DNA from: Akkermansiaceae bacterium
GTDB lineage: Bacteria > Verrucomicrobiota > Verrucomicrobiia > Verrucomicrobiales > Akkermansiaceae
DNA: 64,000 bases
Reading direction: 5' to 3'
NCBI GenBank assembly: GCA_905182475.1
Contig: CAJJBR010000056.1
Location: 48,233-112,232, forward strand
Part shown: positions 52,601-60,008 of the stretch, piece by piece
Numbering within the stretch: the stretch's first letter is position 1
Layout: each line of letters begins with the position of its first letter
Notes under the pieces: generated by a model
Databases searched by the model: none
Told to the model about the DNA's origin: nothing
Seen by the model: only the letters and a program-made list of their open reading frames with translations
Translations under genes and position numbers: made by a program

Positions 52601-54287
52601 CCGCAACACCCAGCCGGGCGTCCAGCTTATTTCACCGCCTCCTCACCACGATATCTACTCCATTGAGGATCTAGCGCAGCTCATCCACGATCTGAAGGAA
52701 ATCAACCCGCGCGCCCGAATCACCGTGAAACTGGTGGCGGAAGCAGGTGTAGGCACAGTCGCCGCAGGTGTTGCCAAAGCAGCCGCCGACAACATCTTGA
52801 TCTCCGGCCACGACGGCGGAACGGGAGCTTCCCCTCTCTCCTCCACCAAGCACGCCGGCTCTCCATGGGAGCTCGGCCTTTCCGAAGCACAACAAACACT
52901 CATCATCAACAACCTCCGCGACCGCGTAATCCTCCGCACCGACGGCGGTATCAAAAACGGCCGCGACGTCGTCATTGCCGCCATCCTCGGAGCTGAGCAA
53001 TACAACTTCGGCACCACCGCCATGATCGCCATGGGCTGCGTGTATGTCCGCAAATGCCACCTCAACACCTGCCCGGTCGGCATCGCCACCACCGATCCAA
53101 AATTCCGAGCCAAGTTTAAAGGCACCCCGGAAATGGTGATCAACTACTTCAACGCGGTTGCCAACGAAGCCCGTGAAATCATGGCCAAGCTCGGCATCCG
53201 CAGCATGGACGAACTTATCGGTCGCCCTGATTTTCTCGAACAACGGGAGGTTCCAAGCCATCCTAAGGCAAACACCCTCGACTTCTCACGCCTCCTCAAA
53301 GACGTCGTCCCGGGTGTCGCGAAAGCCATCGAAAAGCCGGAGACCAGCATCGCCCGCATTTGTAGAAAAGACCGTAATGACGGAATCGCCAAACCAGCAC
53401 TGGATATTCAAATCCTCAGCGATCTGGTAAAATCCACTGGCGGAACGCCCGTCGAGTCACCTGAATATGGTGCAAAATCAATCAGCAGCGAAGTCCATGA
53501 GGCCATCAAGGCACTCCCCGACCGCGCTCCAACGGAACTCGCCTACAAGGTAGTCAATACCGACCGCAACATCGGCACCCGCCTTTCCGGACGCATCGCT
53601 GAGATCCACGGAAACAACGGACTACCTTCGAGTACCATCCACATCACCTGCACCGGCAGCGCCGGACAATCCTTCGGAACTTTCCTCGTTGAAGGCGTTA
53701 CCCTAAAACTGATCGGTGAGGCGAACGATTACGTCGGTAAAGGCATGGCCGCTGGCGAAATCATCCTCCGCATCTCGCCGGATGCGACCTTCCTTGCCTC
53801 GAAGAATTCCATCGCAGGAAACACCTGCCTCTACGGTGCAACCGGCGGACATCTGTTCGCAAACGGTCGCGCCGGAGAGCGTTTCGCCGTCCGCAACTCC
53901 GGAGCCACCACCATCGTGGAAGGCGTCGGCGACCACGGCTGCGAATACATGACCAACGGCACCGTCGTCATCCTCGGAAAAACCGGGAAGAACTTCGGAG
54001 CAGGAATGTCCGGAGGCACCGCCTTCGTCTATGACGTTGACGGAAAATTCTACTCCCGCGTGAACACCGAGATGGTCGTAGCGCTCCCGATCACCCGCCA
54101 GCAGGATATCGAGCAAGTGAAATCCCTCATCGAACTCCATCAGAAGAAAACCGGTTCCAAACAAGCCGCCGACCTTCTCGCTGATTGGGAAAACACCGTC
54201 CTCAAACTCGTCCGCGTCATCGCCAAGGAACGCGCCGAACTCGAAGCCGCCGAAGAGCTCCACGAAGCGGCTTCAACACCGAAGTAA
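49620..54287 (+). CDS. gltB: Glutamate synthase large subunit
   Basis: The 1555-residue protein moves the glutamine amide to 2-oxoglutarate. The N-terminal Cys27 in HEHDNCGMGA is the class II amidotransferase nucleophile after pro-peptide cleavage. A central domain follows, then the FMN-binding synthase domain (GEGGEDPIRF, SGHDGGTGASPLSSTKHAG in part, 3Fe-4S Cys cluster in CHLNTCPVGIAT) and the C-terminal GXGXG beta-helix (GMSGGTAFVYD). The length is normal. The small subunit gltD is not adjacent. Nothing odd is seen in the active sites. Confidence 0.98.
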   Translation: MMNPFYHSSTPLVPGSLHSLSHEHDNCGMGAIAHLEGKRSFTVLGHALSSVSCMTHRGAVDADMKTGDGSGILSQIPFPLFDKAAAALGTTVENPEDIAVGVFFFPLADEAQKDSIKKITSDTLAKRNISVIGWRDVPVNVDALGKIAQKSRPEIQHLLMLKPEGMDSLEFERKLYLCRREIEHATKEVHGFYMPTFSNRLISYKALAMPSALRAFYSDLTDPDFETAICLYHQRFSTNTFPAWPLGQPFRMMCHNGEINTVEGNRNWMTSREEFFESPVWGDEIDVVKNLIRHGESDSASLDHCLELLVLSGRSLEHSMCMLVPPAYRNDEEISDELRAFYQYIRSFSEPWDGPAGLVFTDGKKLCASLDRNGLRPSRYTTTSDGFLYIGSESGAVIFDESLVTRRGRLGPGQMLSADTTTGKLKLDTEIKEELARQKPYRRWIDENRLELRKFISPSAHVPENEFQALDLSRRQVANAISIEELDMVFPPMIKGAQEAVFSMGDDIPLAILSTYPRLLYTYFKQRFAQVTNPPIDPIREWAVMSLAAGLGPERNLLEETPNHCKSISLDCAILFEHQFEKITHLAEYGYPSHIVDCTWDASTGKDGLKARIDELCDEVEAAVDKKISIIVLSDRATSAQRIPIPALLATGSIHHHLNRIRKRMRASLVVESGEARDVHQIACLFGFGATAVVPYLGYATVRQLVAADQGKGKLGEGMTPQKAMTNYRKALEKGLLKIMSKMGISVLNSYQGAQTYEAIGIGSEVVDFSFTGVPSQIGGIAFGEIAEESIIRHKTAFESEVPEGETLDLGDPGYNRYRKSGERHAFTTEVIKNFHQYVKSGKPEDYEEYVKVCLETNPVAIKDLLNFVPSSSGAIPIDEVEPVEDIRRRFTTAAMSLGALSPEAHETLAIAMNRIGGKSDSGEGGEDPIRFKPYPNGDFARSYIKQIASGRFGVSAYYLVNADELEIKMAQGAKPGEGGQLPGHKVNALIARLRNTQPGVQLISPPPHHDIYSIEDLAQLIHDLKEINPRARITVKLVAEAGVGTVAAGVAKAAADNILISGHDGGTGASPLSSTKHAGSPWELGLSEAQQTLIINNLRDRVILRTDGGIKNGRDVVIAAILGAEQYNFGTTAMIAMGCVYVRKCHLNTCPVGIATTDPKFRAKFKGTPEMVINYFNAVANEAREIMAKLGIRSMDELIGRPDFLEQREVPSHPKANTLDFSRLLKDVVPGVAKAIEKPETSIARICRKDRNDGIAKPALDIQILSDLVKSTGGTPVESPEYGAKSISSEVHEAIKALPDRAPTELAYKVVNTDRNIGTRLSGRIAEIHGNNGLPSSTIHITCTGSAGQSFGTFLVEGVTLKLIGEANDYVGKGMAAGEIILRISPDATFLASKNSIAGNTCLYGATGGHLFANGRAGERFAVRNSGATTIVEGVGDHGCEYMTNGTVVILGKTGKNFGAGMSGGTAFVYDVDGKFYSRVNTEMVVALPITRQQDIEQVKSLIELHQKKTGSKQAADLLADWENTVLKLVRVIAKERAELEAAEELHEAASTPK

Positions 54288-54318
54288 CGCGATCACAAAA
54301 GTCGCGAAACAACACGGT

Positions 54319-54347
54319 CGGATGCGCGTTCTCCAGAACGCGACTCC
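54319..54347. repeat. GC-rich palindrome
   Basis: GCGTTCT-CC-AGAACGC (54326-54341) is a perfect hairpin, with flanks CGGATG and GACTCC. It matches the 9682-9714 palindrome in layout and core (GCGTTCT, AACGC). It overlaps the stop of the small membrane gene region between convergent genes. Confidence 0.7.
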
Positions 54348-54593
54348 TCAATCTTGCTTCCACCAATCCTCGCCTTTCTCCCATTCTTCCTGCTTGGCGC
54401 CTGCCGTTGTGGATCGTTTGACTGGCTCCGATTTTTCCTCCTCGCCTACCTCTTTTATCAAATTGTCCACATCGCCGTCTCGCCGCGAGGCCGCCCGGAA
54501 CATGCAGAAGCCCAGCATCAGCAGGACGCCAAAACTCAGTAGGACAGAACAAAGCATTGCCAATGCAAAAAGGTCGCTTTCAGTGGAAGCCAT
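54348..54593 (-). CDS. Small single-pass membrane protein
   Basis: From the ATG at 54593 (MASTESDLFALAMLCSVLLS) the protein is 81 residues: one hydrophobic helix (LFALAMLCSVLLSFGVLLML) then a charged tail (RRDGDVDNLIKEVGEEEKSE, EEWEKGEDWWKQD). No family is recognised. It is divergent from the ylbF-like gene and convergent with gltB. Its small size lowers confidence. Confidence 0.5.
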   Translation of the reverse strand: MASTESDLFALAMLCSVLLSFGVLLMLGFCMFRAASRRDGDVDNLIKEVGEEEKSEPVKRSTTAGAKQEEWEKGEDWWKQD

Positions 54594-54707
54594 AATTATC
54601 AGTAGCCTATGCACATCGCACACCACTGGTGAAAATGCAATTCCTCAGGCGCATCTTTTCGGAAAATCGCCATTGCACCTGCCTTCATATAGGCTTACGT
54701 CTTTTCC

Positions 54708-55169
54708 ATGTCAGCACTTGCCGAGAAAACATCGATCATTTCCAAAACAAAGGAACTCTGCGCCGCAATCGCCGAGGACGAACAATTCATCAAGCTCCAG
54801 GCGGATGTGGAACGCTTCCTTTCCGACGATTCCGCGAAGCTCCAATACCAGTCGGTTCACGAAAAAGGTGAGGAACTCCACCACAAGCAAGGCGCAGGAG
54901 TGGAACTCGGTGCTGCGGAGATCAAATCCTTCGAAGACACACGCGACGCACTTTTCGACAACAAGGTCGCTGCCGACTTCATGGACGCCCAGCGCACCCT
55001 CGAAAGCATCCAGAAGGACATCGGTAAATACGTCAGCATGACCCTCGAACTCGGTCGCGTTCCTACCGACGAGGATATCGAAGAAGCTCAAAACAGCGGT
55101 GGCGGTTGCTGCGGTGGTAGTGGCGGCGGTGGTAGTGGCGGCGGCGACAGTGGTTGCTGCTCCAACTAA
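54708..55169 (+). CDS. YlbF/YmcA-family protein with Gly/Cys-rich tail
   Basis: The 153-residue protein is a helical YlbF/YmcA-like domain (residues about 1-115: TKELCAAIAEDEQFIKLQAD, LQYQSVHEKGEEL, FMDAQRTLESIQKDIGKYVS) followed by a tail starting GGGCCGGSGGGG and ending GCCSN, with two Cys pairs. In Bacillus, YlbF and YmcA with YaaT form a complex that carries Fe-S clusters and assists RNase Y, and their C-terminal Cys bind the metal. So the tail may bind a metal cluster; the repeated GGT/GGC codons give a repetitive DNA tract. The start is 21 bp from the next gene's GTG. Confidence 0.85.
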   Translation: MSALAEKTSIISKTKELCAAIAEDEQFIKLQADVERFLSDDSAKLQYQSVHEKGEELHHKQGAGVELGAAEIKSFEDTRDALFDNKVAADFMDAQRTLESIQKDIGKYVSMTLELGRVPTDEDIEEAQNSGGGCCGGSGGGGSGGGDSGCCSN

Positions 55170-55190
55170 TCCTTTCGCTCTGCGAACAAG

Positions 55191-55994
55191 GTGTCTTCGG
55201 ACAATATCACAATCACGTTTCTGGGCACCGGCACTTCTGTCGGTGTTCCTGTAATCGGTTGTCACTGCCCGGTCTGCACATCCACCGATCCCCGGAACAA
55301 CCGCACGCGTTCTTCCGTTCTCATTTCCACTCCGGAGGTAAAACTTCTCATCGACTCTGGTCCAGATCTCCGTGAGCAAGCCCTGCGGGAAAAAATCTCC
55401 GTGATCGATGCGGTGATCTACACCCACTCCCACCTCGATCACGTGGCGGGCTTCGATGAAATGCGCGCATTCTGCTGGAAGCGAGATTCGCCGCTGCCCC
55501 TTTACGCATCGGAATCCACCATCGGCGCCCTGAAAAACATGTTCGGCTGGGCGTTCCATCAGGACAATACCTACAAAGGTTACATCAAGCCTGACCCACG
55601 CGTAATCGATTCCCCCTTTGAAATCGGAGACCTCACCATCACCCCCCTTCCCGTCACCCACGGCAGCGTCGAAACAACCGGTTTCCTCTTCCAGACGCCC
55701 ACCAGCACCCGTCTAGCCTACCTACCGGATGTGAAGCACGTTCCGGAAACTACCCTCGCGCTCATGGGCGACCTCGATCTGCTCGTGATCGACTCTCTCC
55801 GCGACGTTCCCCACGCCACCCATCTCTCCGTATCCGAAGCCTGCTCCATCTCCGCAGGGCTTTCCCCAAAGAAGACCCTACTCACCCACTTGAGTCACGA
55901 TCTGGATCACACGGAACTCTCAGCCCGTCTCCCAGAGAACGTCTCACCGGCATACGACGGCCTCTCCTATAGTCCCGCGCTTGATGTTTTGTGA
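55191..55994 (+). CDS. MBL-fold hydrolase, PhnP-like
   Basis: The 267-residue protein (GTG start at 55191) is a metallo-beta-lactamase-fold enzyme. Metal ligands are HSHLDH (residues about 80-85), with further His in LPVTHG and TLLTHLSHD. The N-terminal FLGTGTSVGVPVIGCHCPVC holds the extra Cys pair of PhnP-type cyclic phosphodiesterases, and DSGPDLREQAL and FDEMRAF are further family pieces. PhnP cleaves 5-phosphoribosyl 1,2-cyclic phosphate; other members cleave RNA or cyclic nucleotides. No phn genes are near, so the substrate is open. It follows the YlbF-like gene by 21 bp. Confidence 0.88.
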   Translation: MSSDNITITFLGTGTSVGVPVIGCHCPVCTSTDPRNNRTRSSVLISTPEVKLLIDSGPDLREQALREKISVIDAVIYTHSHLDHVAGFDEMRAFCWKRDSPLPLYASESTIGALKNMFGWAFHQDNTYKGYIKPDPRVIDSPFEIGDLTITPLPVTHGSVETTGFLFQTPTSTRLAYLPDVKHVPETTLALMGDLDLLVIDSLRDVPHATHLSVSEACSISAGLSPKKTLLTHLSHDLDHTELSARLPENVSPAYDGLSYSPALDVL

Positions 55995-56025
55995 AAACCC
56001 AACCCTAGGGGGGTGCGGGTAACTC

Positions 56026-56230
56026 GTGATTTGGATTCAGTCCCAACGGGACAGTTCATAACAGCCCGGGATAATATCAATTTTGTATCCGCGTCCTGAA
56101 AGGCACGCATCATGTTCCTTCGCTGCCTCGAACCTGATGAGCCGTGCCTTCAGCACGGATATGTTCAATCAACTCTTACCCGGGATTCCATCCCGAGCGA
56201 TGATGAGTAGTCCCGTTGGGACAAAGAACC
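56026..56230. repeat. Nested inverted-repeat element of the GTCCCAACGGGAC type
   Basis: GTCCCAACGGGAC (about 56040) and GTCCCGTTGGGAC (about 56210) are the outer arms, with TCATAACAGCCCGGGAT and ATGATGAGTAG extending them. A second pair sits inside: CGTCCTGAAAGGCACGCATC (56090 area) and CGTGCCTTCAGCACGG (56142 area). Such nested blocks occur as dispersed repeats in related genomes. The 347-bp gap between the MBL hydrolase and the TIGR03790 gene holds no other clear feature. Confidence 0.6.
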
Positions 56231-56341
56231 ACGGTAGCCGCAAATTCACTAATTCCCATCCTCGGCAGTATACCGCCTCCCAACTAGCATTTGGAAGCCT
56301 TCAATGTTTGACGTTCCGAGCGCAGCGGCCAAAGTTCACGC

Positions 56342-57940
56342 ATGCCAAGCACCCGCCCACCCTGCTCCTTGGGAAAATCGGCTTTCATCCGATTTCTGCT
56401 AGCCGTATTCCTTCTGACTTCGGCAGGTGCACAGCATATCACGCCGAAGGAAATCCTCGTAATCTATAACAAGGCCGACCCGGAATCTGGAAAGCTCGCC
56501 GAGGCCTACCAAAATGCCCGTGGCCTTCCCGACTCTCGACTTCTTGGGCTAGATCTCCCTCTGAAACAGGACATCAGCCGCGGCGAATACGAGAAAACCA
56601 TTGTCGCGCCGATCCGGAAATACATGGACGAGAAGCAATGGTGGAAACGGGAGCGCGATGCCCAAGGTCTACTCATCCCAAGCGAGAACAAGATCCGTGC
56701 AATCCTTCTCATGCGAGGTGTCCCCCTACGCATCATACCCGGACCTACCACACCTCCAAAGGAAGGCGAAAAAGCTCCAGCAGACCCGATCAGCCATCGC
56801 GACGAAGCATCAGTCGATTCCGAACTCGCGATGTTCGGTATCAAAGGACTAGCTGCGAAAGGCGTCCTCAAGAATGCGTTCTTCGATAGCAAGATTCCGC
56901 TTTCTGAAGCAAAGTTACCCTACCTCGTCCTCACCTCCCGTATCGATGGCCCCACGTATGCGATCTGCAAACGCATGATAGCCGACGCCGTCGCAGCTGA
57001 AAAAAACGGACTATGGGGCCGCGCCTATGTCGATATCGCGAACAAGCTTCCACAAGGCGATCAGTGGCTTGAAGCGATCGTTTCGAATAACAGGGAAATG
57101 GGTATACCTACCGTCACGGATCGCTTCAACGACACTCTCCCGAAAAACTATCCACTCACAGAAGCCGCCCTCTACTACGGTTGGTATGATTGGAACGTCA
57201 GCGGCCCATTTCTAAATACCGGATTTCAATTCCGCCAAGGAGCCGTCGCCATCCATCTTCATTCCTTCAGTGCCCAGCAGCTTACTGACGCCCACAAGAA
57301 CTGGTGCGCTCCCCTCCTGGTTCGCGGTGCTGCAGCGACGGTTGGGAACGTTTACGAGCCCTATCTTCACCTTACCCACCACTTCTCGATTCTCCATGAC
57401 CGCCTTCTGAAAGGCTGGACTTTTGCGGAAGCCGCATGGGCATCCATGCCGGTCACATCCTGGCAGGGAATCATTCTGGGCGATCCTCTTTACCGGCCGT
57501 TTCGCCACATCAATGGCACCGGAAAAAACCGCACGGAAGATCGCGATTTCCGAGCCCTCCGCGCTGCATCCCGCCAATGGCCGGACGATGATTCGCTCCG
57601 CAGAGGGAAGCTCTCAGCGGCTGCCGAAAAACTCAAAAGCGGCACCCTCGCAGAAGGCCTTGCCATGGATTTCCGCGAGTCAAAGGATCTGGATAACGCC
57701 AAGCTATGGATAGCAAAAGCCCGCGATTTTTTCCCTGATCGCACCAACAAACTCCGCCAAGACCTCCAACTCATCTCCATTATGCGTGAACAGGGAAAGA
57801 AGCATGAAGCCATCCAGGCACTCCGTACGGCAAAGGAAACCTACGGAACCTTCCCGGAAGCCGATTCCGTCTCCGGCTGGCTGGACATCCTAGACCCCCC
57901 ACCGCCACCTGTCGCCGACCCTACGAAAACCCCTAAGTAA
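56342..57940 (+). CDS. TIGR03790 family secreted protein
   Basis: The 532-residue protein has a signal peptide (residues about 12-30, FIRFLLAVFLLTSAGA). The family pattern shows in ILVIYNKADPESGKLAEAYQ, LDLPLKQDISRGEYEKTI, IRAILLMRGVPLRI and the glycine-rich LRITSRIDGPT-like segment VLTSRIDGPTYAICKRMI, then YYGWYDWNVSGPFLNTGFQF (in part) and ILGDPLYRPF. The C-terminal 120 residues form TPR-like helices. Members occur in Verrucomicrobia and Planctomycetes with unknown role. It lies 39 bp upstream of DUF2851. Confidence 0.87.
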   Translation: MPSTRPPCSLGKSAFIRFLLAVFLLTSAGAQHITPKEILVIYNKADPESGKLAEAYQNARGLPDSRLLGLDLPLKQDISRGEYEKTIVAPIRKYMDEKQWWKRERDAQGLLIPSENKIRAILLMRGVPLRIIPGPTTPPKEGEKAPADPISHRDEASVDSELAMFGIKGLAAKGVLKNAFFDSKIPLSEAKLPYLVLTSRIDGPTYAICKRMIADAVAAEKNGLWGRAYVDIANKLPQGDQWLEAIVSNNREMGIPTVTDRFNDTLPKNYPLTEAALYYGWYDWNVSGPFLNTGFQFRQGAVAIHLHSFSAQQLTDAHKNWCAPLLVRGAAATVGNVYEPYLHLTHHFSILHDRLLKGWTFAEAAWASMPVTSWQGIILGDPLYRPFRHINGTGKNRTEDRDFRALRAASRQWPDDDSLRRGKLSAAAEKLKSGTLAEGLAMDFRESKDLDNAKLWIAKARDFFPDRTNKLRQDLQLISIMREQGKKHEAIQALRTAKETYGTFPEADSVSGWLDILDPPPPPVADPTKTPK

Positions 57941-57944
57941 GGTC

Positions 57945-57978
57945 TTCCTTGAGGTTTAAAATTTAAGTTTAGAGTTTC
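57945..57978. repeat. AT-rich heptad-like spacer
   Basis: CTTCCTTGAGGTTTAAAATT begins this stretch, which then continues with degenerate TTTAAG/TTTAGAG units and ends just before the GTG start of the DUF2851 gene. The same module stands before the ALDH-like gene (12971) and before frr (47131). Confidence 0.65.
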
Positions 57979-57979
57979 A

Positions 57980-59353
57980 GTGAACTACGCATTTCTGTTA
58001 GAGAGCGTCTGGCATCCTCCCCTCGCATTCGAGGAGGTCGCCGCGCCGAAGCTTCCTCCGGAGCTGGAGCTCCAGGCACTATGGTTCGCCGGCTCATTTG
58101 GGCGGAATTTCCGGCTCAAAGACGGACGTAGGTTGCGCATCGTCCAGTTCGGAGAATGGAACCTCGGAGCCGGCCCGGACTTCTCCCGCGTCGCCATTGA
58201 AATCGATGGAACTCCCCACACCGGCGATCTCGAACTCGATTCTTCTACAAATGATTGGGAGGGGCACGGGCACTCCACCAACCCCGCATTCACCAACACC
58301 ATCCTCCACGTGGCATTTGAAGCAGCCTGCCGCGAAACCTTCGTCCGCACTCTGAACCACCGCCAAGTTCCTGAGCTGCTGATCTCTCCTTCCCTACTGG
58401 CAGATGCCCTCCGCCTCCCCTCCCGCGAAACCGCGATCGCCGTCCCCGGCCGCTGCATCCAGCCACTCCGCAAGATGCCGAACCTCTCCATCGAGCGACT
58501 GCTCCGCGAGGCAGCACTCCGCCGCGCTTCGCGAAAATCCTCCCGTTTCCTGCAAACCATCGAAGCACACGATTTCGATACCGCACTCTTCCAGACCACT
58601 GCAGAAACCCTCGGCTACGGCGGCAACCAGCTTCCCATGAAGCTCCTCGCCCAGCGCGCACCCATCGCATCCTTACGCGCAAACCAGGATTTCGCCGAGT
58701 CCATCCTCCTCGGCACAGCAGGATTCCTCGATCCAGAACTCCACCACCGGGCACCCGAAGCAACACGCGAATACCTCCTAGATCTCTGGAAAACCTGGTG
58801 GAAAATTCGCCCGAACCACGAACCTCCCGAAAGCCGCCGACCCACCTGGAAAACCCACGGCCAGCGCCCCGCGAACCACCCCCACCGCCGCACCGGAGGT
58901 TTATCCGTGCTGGTGAAAAATTGGCCTACCTTCCGAAAACTTGCCCTCGCATCCCCGTTTTCGGTAAAACCACTCACCGACTTTCTTCACTCCCTGAGGC
59001 ACGAATTCTGGTCGCACCACCACACCCTCACTTCCCAGAGAAGCGGCACGGCCATCTCTGTTTTCGGAAAAAATCTCGCACTAGAGCTTTCCGCAAACCA
59101 CCTAATCCCACTGGCCATCCACGAGAATCGATTCACTTTCCAAGACTACTACAAGCACCGCCATTCCGCGATCAACCAGAAGCTCAAGCGCTGCGGCATC
59201 CGTCTCTTCGGTAGCGAGGAAGCGGCAAAACCATGGCTCCGCCGCCTCTGCCACCAACAAGCCTTACTCGAAGTATACCACGACTTCTGCCTAGAGGATT
59301 TCACCGACTGCGAAAGCTGCCCTTTTCCCGAACAACTCGCCCAATGGCGCTGA
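57980..59353 (+). CDS. DUF2851 family protein
   Basis: The 457-residue protein (GTG start at 57980) has the DUF2851 signature: MNYAFLLESVWHPPLAF near the start, GEWNLGAGPDFSRVAIEIDG, TGDLELDSSTNDWEGHGHS and ILHVAFEA. The C-terminus holds KRCGIRLFGSEEAAKPWLRR and EVYHDFCLEDFTDCESCPFP with a CxxC pair. The family is of unknown function; the acidic GPDF...D(G)DLE pattern is reminiscent of nuclease-fold residues, which is inference. It lies 39 bp after the TIGR03790 gene. Confidence 0.87.
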   Translation: MNYAFLLESVWHPPLAFEEVAAPKLPPELELQALWFAGSFGRNFRLKDGRRLRIVQFGEWNLGAGPDFSRVAIEIDGTPHTGDLELDSSTNDWEGHGHSTNPAFTNTILHVAFEAACRETFVRTLNHRQVPELLISPSLLADALRLPSRETAIAVPGRCIQPLRKMPNLSIERLLREAALRRASRKSSRFLQTIEAHDFDTALFQTTAETLGYGGNQLPMKLLAQRAPIASLRANQDFAESILLGTAGFLDPELHHRAPEATREYLLDLWKTWWKIRPNHEPPESRRPTWKTHGQRPANHPHRRTGGLSVLVKNWPTFRKLALASPFSVKPLTDFLHSLRHEFWSHHHTLTSQRSGTAISVFGKNLALELSANHLIPLAIHENRFTFQDYYKHRHSAINQKLKRCGIRLFGSEEAAKPWLRRLCHQQALLEVYHDFCLEDFTDCESCPFPEQLAQWR

Positions 59354-59372
59354 ACTCGAACCACTTTCTCAA

Positions 59373-59573
59373 ATGCAAATCCAACTCAACGGCCAACCAC
59401 ACCAACTCGAAAACCCTCTGAACCTCTCGGAGCTACTCGATTCACTGGGCTTCGCTGGCAAGCCCGTCGTCGCGGAAATCAACTGCGAGGCCGTGCTTCC
59501 AAGAAATTTCCCAACCACCGAAATCAAGGCTGATGACAGTGTCGAAATCATCACCCTCGCAGCCGGAGGATAG
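59373..59573 (+). CDS. thiS: Sulfur carrier protein ThiS
   Basis: The 66-residue protein has a beta-grasp fold (MQIQLNGQPHQLENPLNLSE, SLGFAGKPVVAEIN, SVEIITLAAGG) ending in the Gly-Gly that is adenylated and thiocarboxylated for thiazole synthesis. It starts 19 bp after the DUF2851 gene. thiF, thiG and thiH are not in the window, so it is an isolated thiamine gene here. Confidence 0.93.
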   Translation: MQIQLNGQPHQLENPLNLSELLDSLGFAGKPVVAEINCEAVLPRNFPTTEIKADDSVEIITLAAGG

Positions 59574-59676
59574 GAGCATCTAGAAAAAACGAAAAACACA
59601 CCATTTTTCCCTTGCAAAAAAGCCCCATCAAATACCATCTTCCGCCCACGTCGCTTCTCGCGACTTTCAATTAATT

Positions 59677-59750
59677 CCGGTGTAGCTCAGCGGCAGAGCG
59701 GGTGACTGTTAATCACTAGGTCGTAGGTTCGATCCCTACCGCCGGAGCCA
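59677..59750 (+). tRNA. tRNA-Asn (GTT anticodon)
   Basis: Acceptor TCCGGTG / CGCCGGA, D-arm GCTCAGCGGCAGAGC, anticodon stem GGTGA / TCACT with loop CTGTTAA (anticodon GTT), and T-arm GTAGGTTCGATCCCTAC are readable. The discriminator is G and CCA is encoded. A candidate promoter lies upstream: TTGCAA (59612) and TACCAT (59633), 15 bp apart. Confidence 0.98.
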
Positions 59751-59929
59751 TTTGAAAGCCTTGCCCTCAGCAGGTTAGGGATTCCGCTTCTTTCTAGGAA
59801 GGGAGTGTGCCAACCGTAATTGCCAACCAAACTATTTTTGGTGGATTCACCTTTCAGCATTTCTAGCTATTTGATCAAAGCTTGGTGGGCTTCTAGGAGT
59901 CACTTCTGAATTCCTCCGCTCCAGCCTCA

Positions 59930-60008
59930 TTGAACGTAGGCCAGTTTGGGAAAGACAAGGTCACCTTGGCCATCAACTATGCGCTCGTCCAGTGGAGCGG
60001 GAACCACC
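59930..60008 (+). pseudogene. Possible IS66-type transposase remnant
   Basis: The frame from TTG 59930 reads NVGQFGKDKVTLAINYALVQ and WSG, which resembles the region of IS66 transposases before the DNA-binding end (LGKAI.YAL.QW). Only about 25 residues are left and no inverted repeats are visible. The stretch 59751-60008 after tRNA-Asn otherwise holds nothing I recognise. Confidence 0.3.

Noticed and set aside
54711..55661. 316-codon minus ORF opposite the YlbF-like and MBL genes
   Set aside because: Gly-codon repeats read backwards give long Ala-Thr runs; both plus-strand genes are clear.
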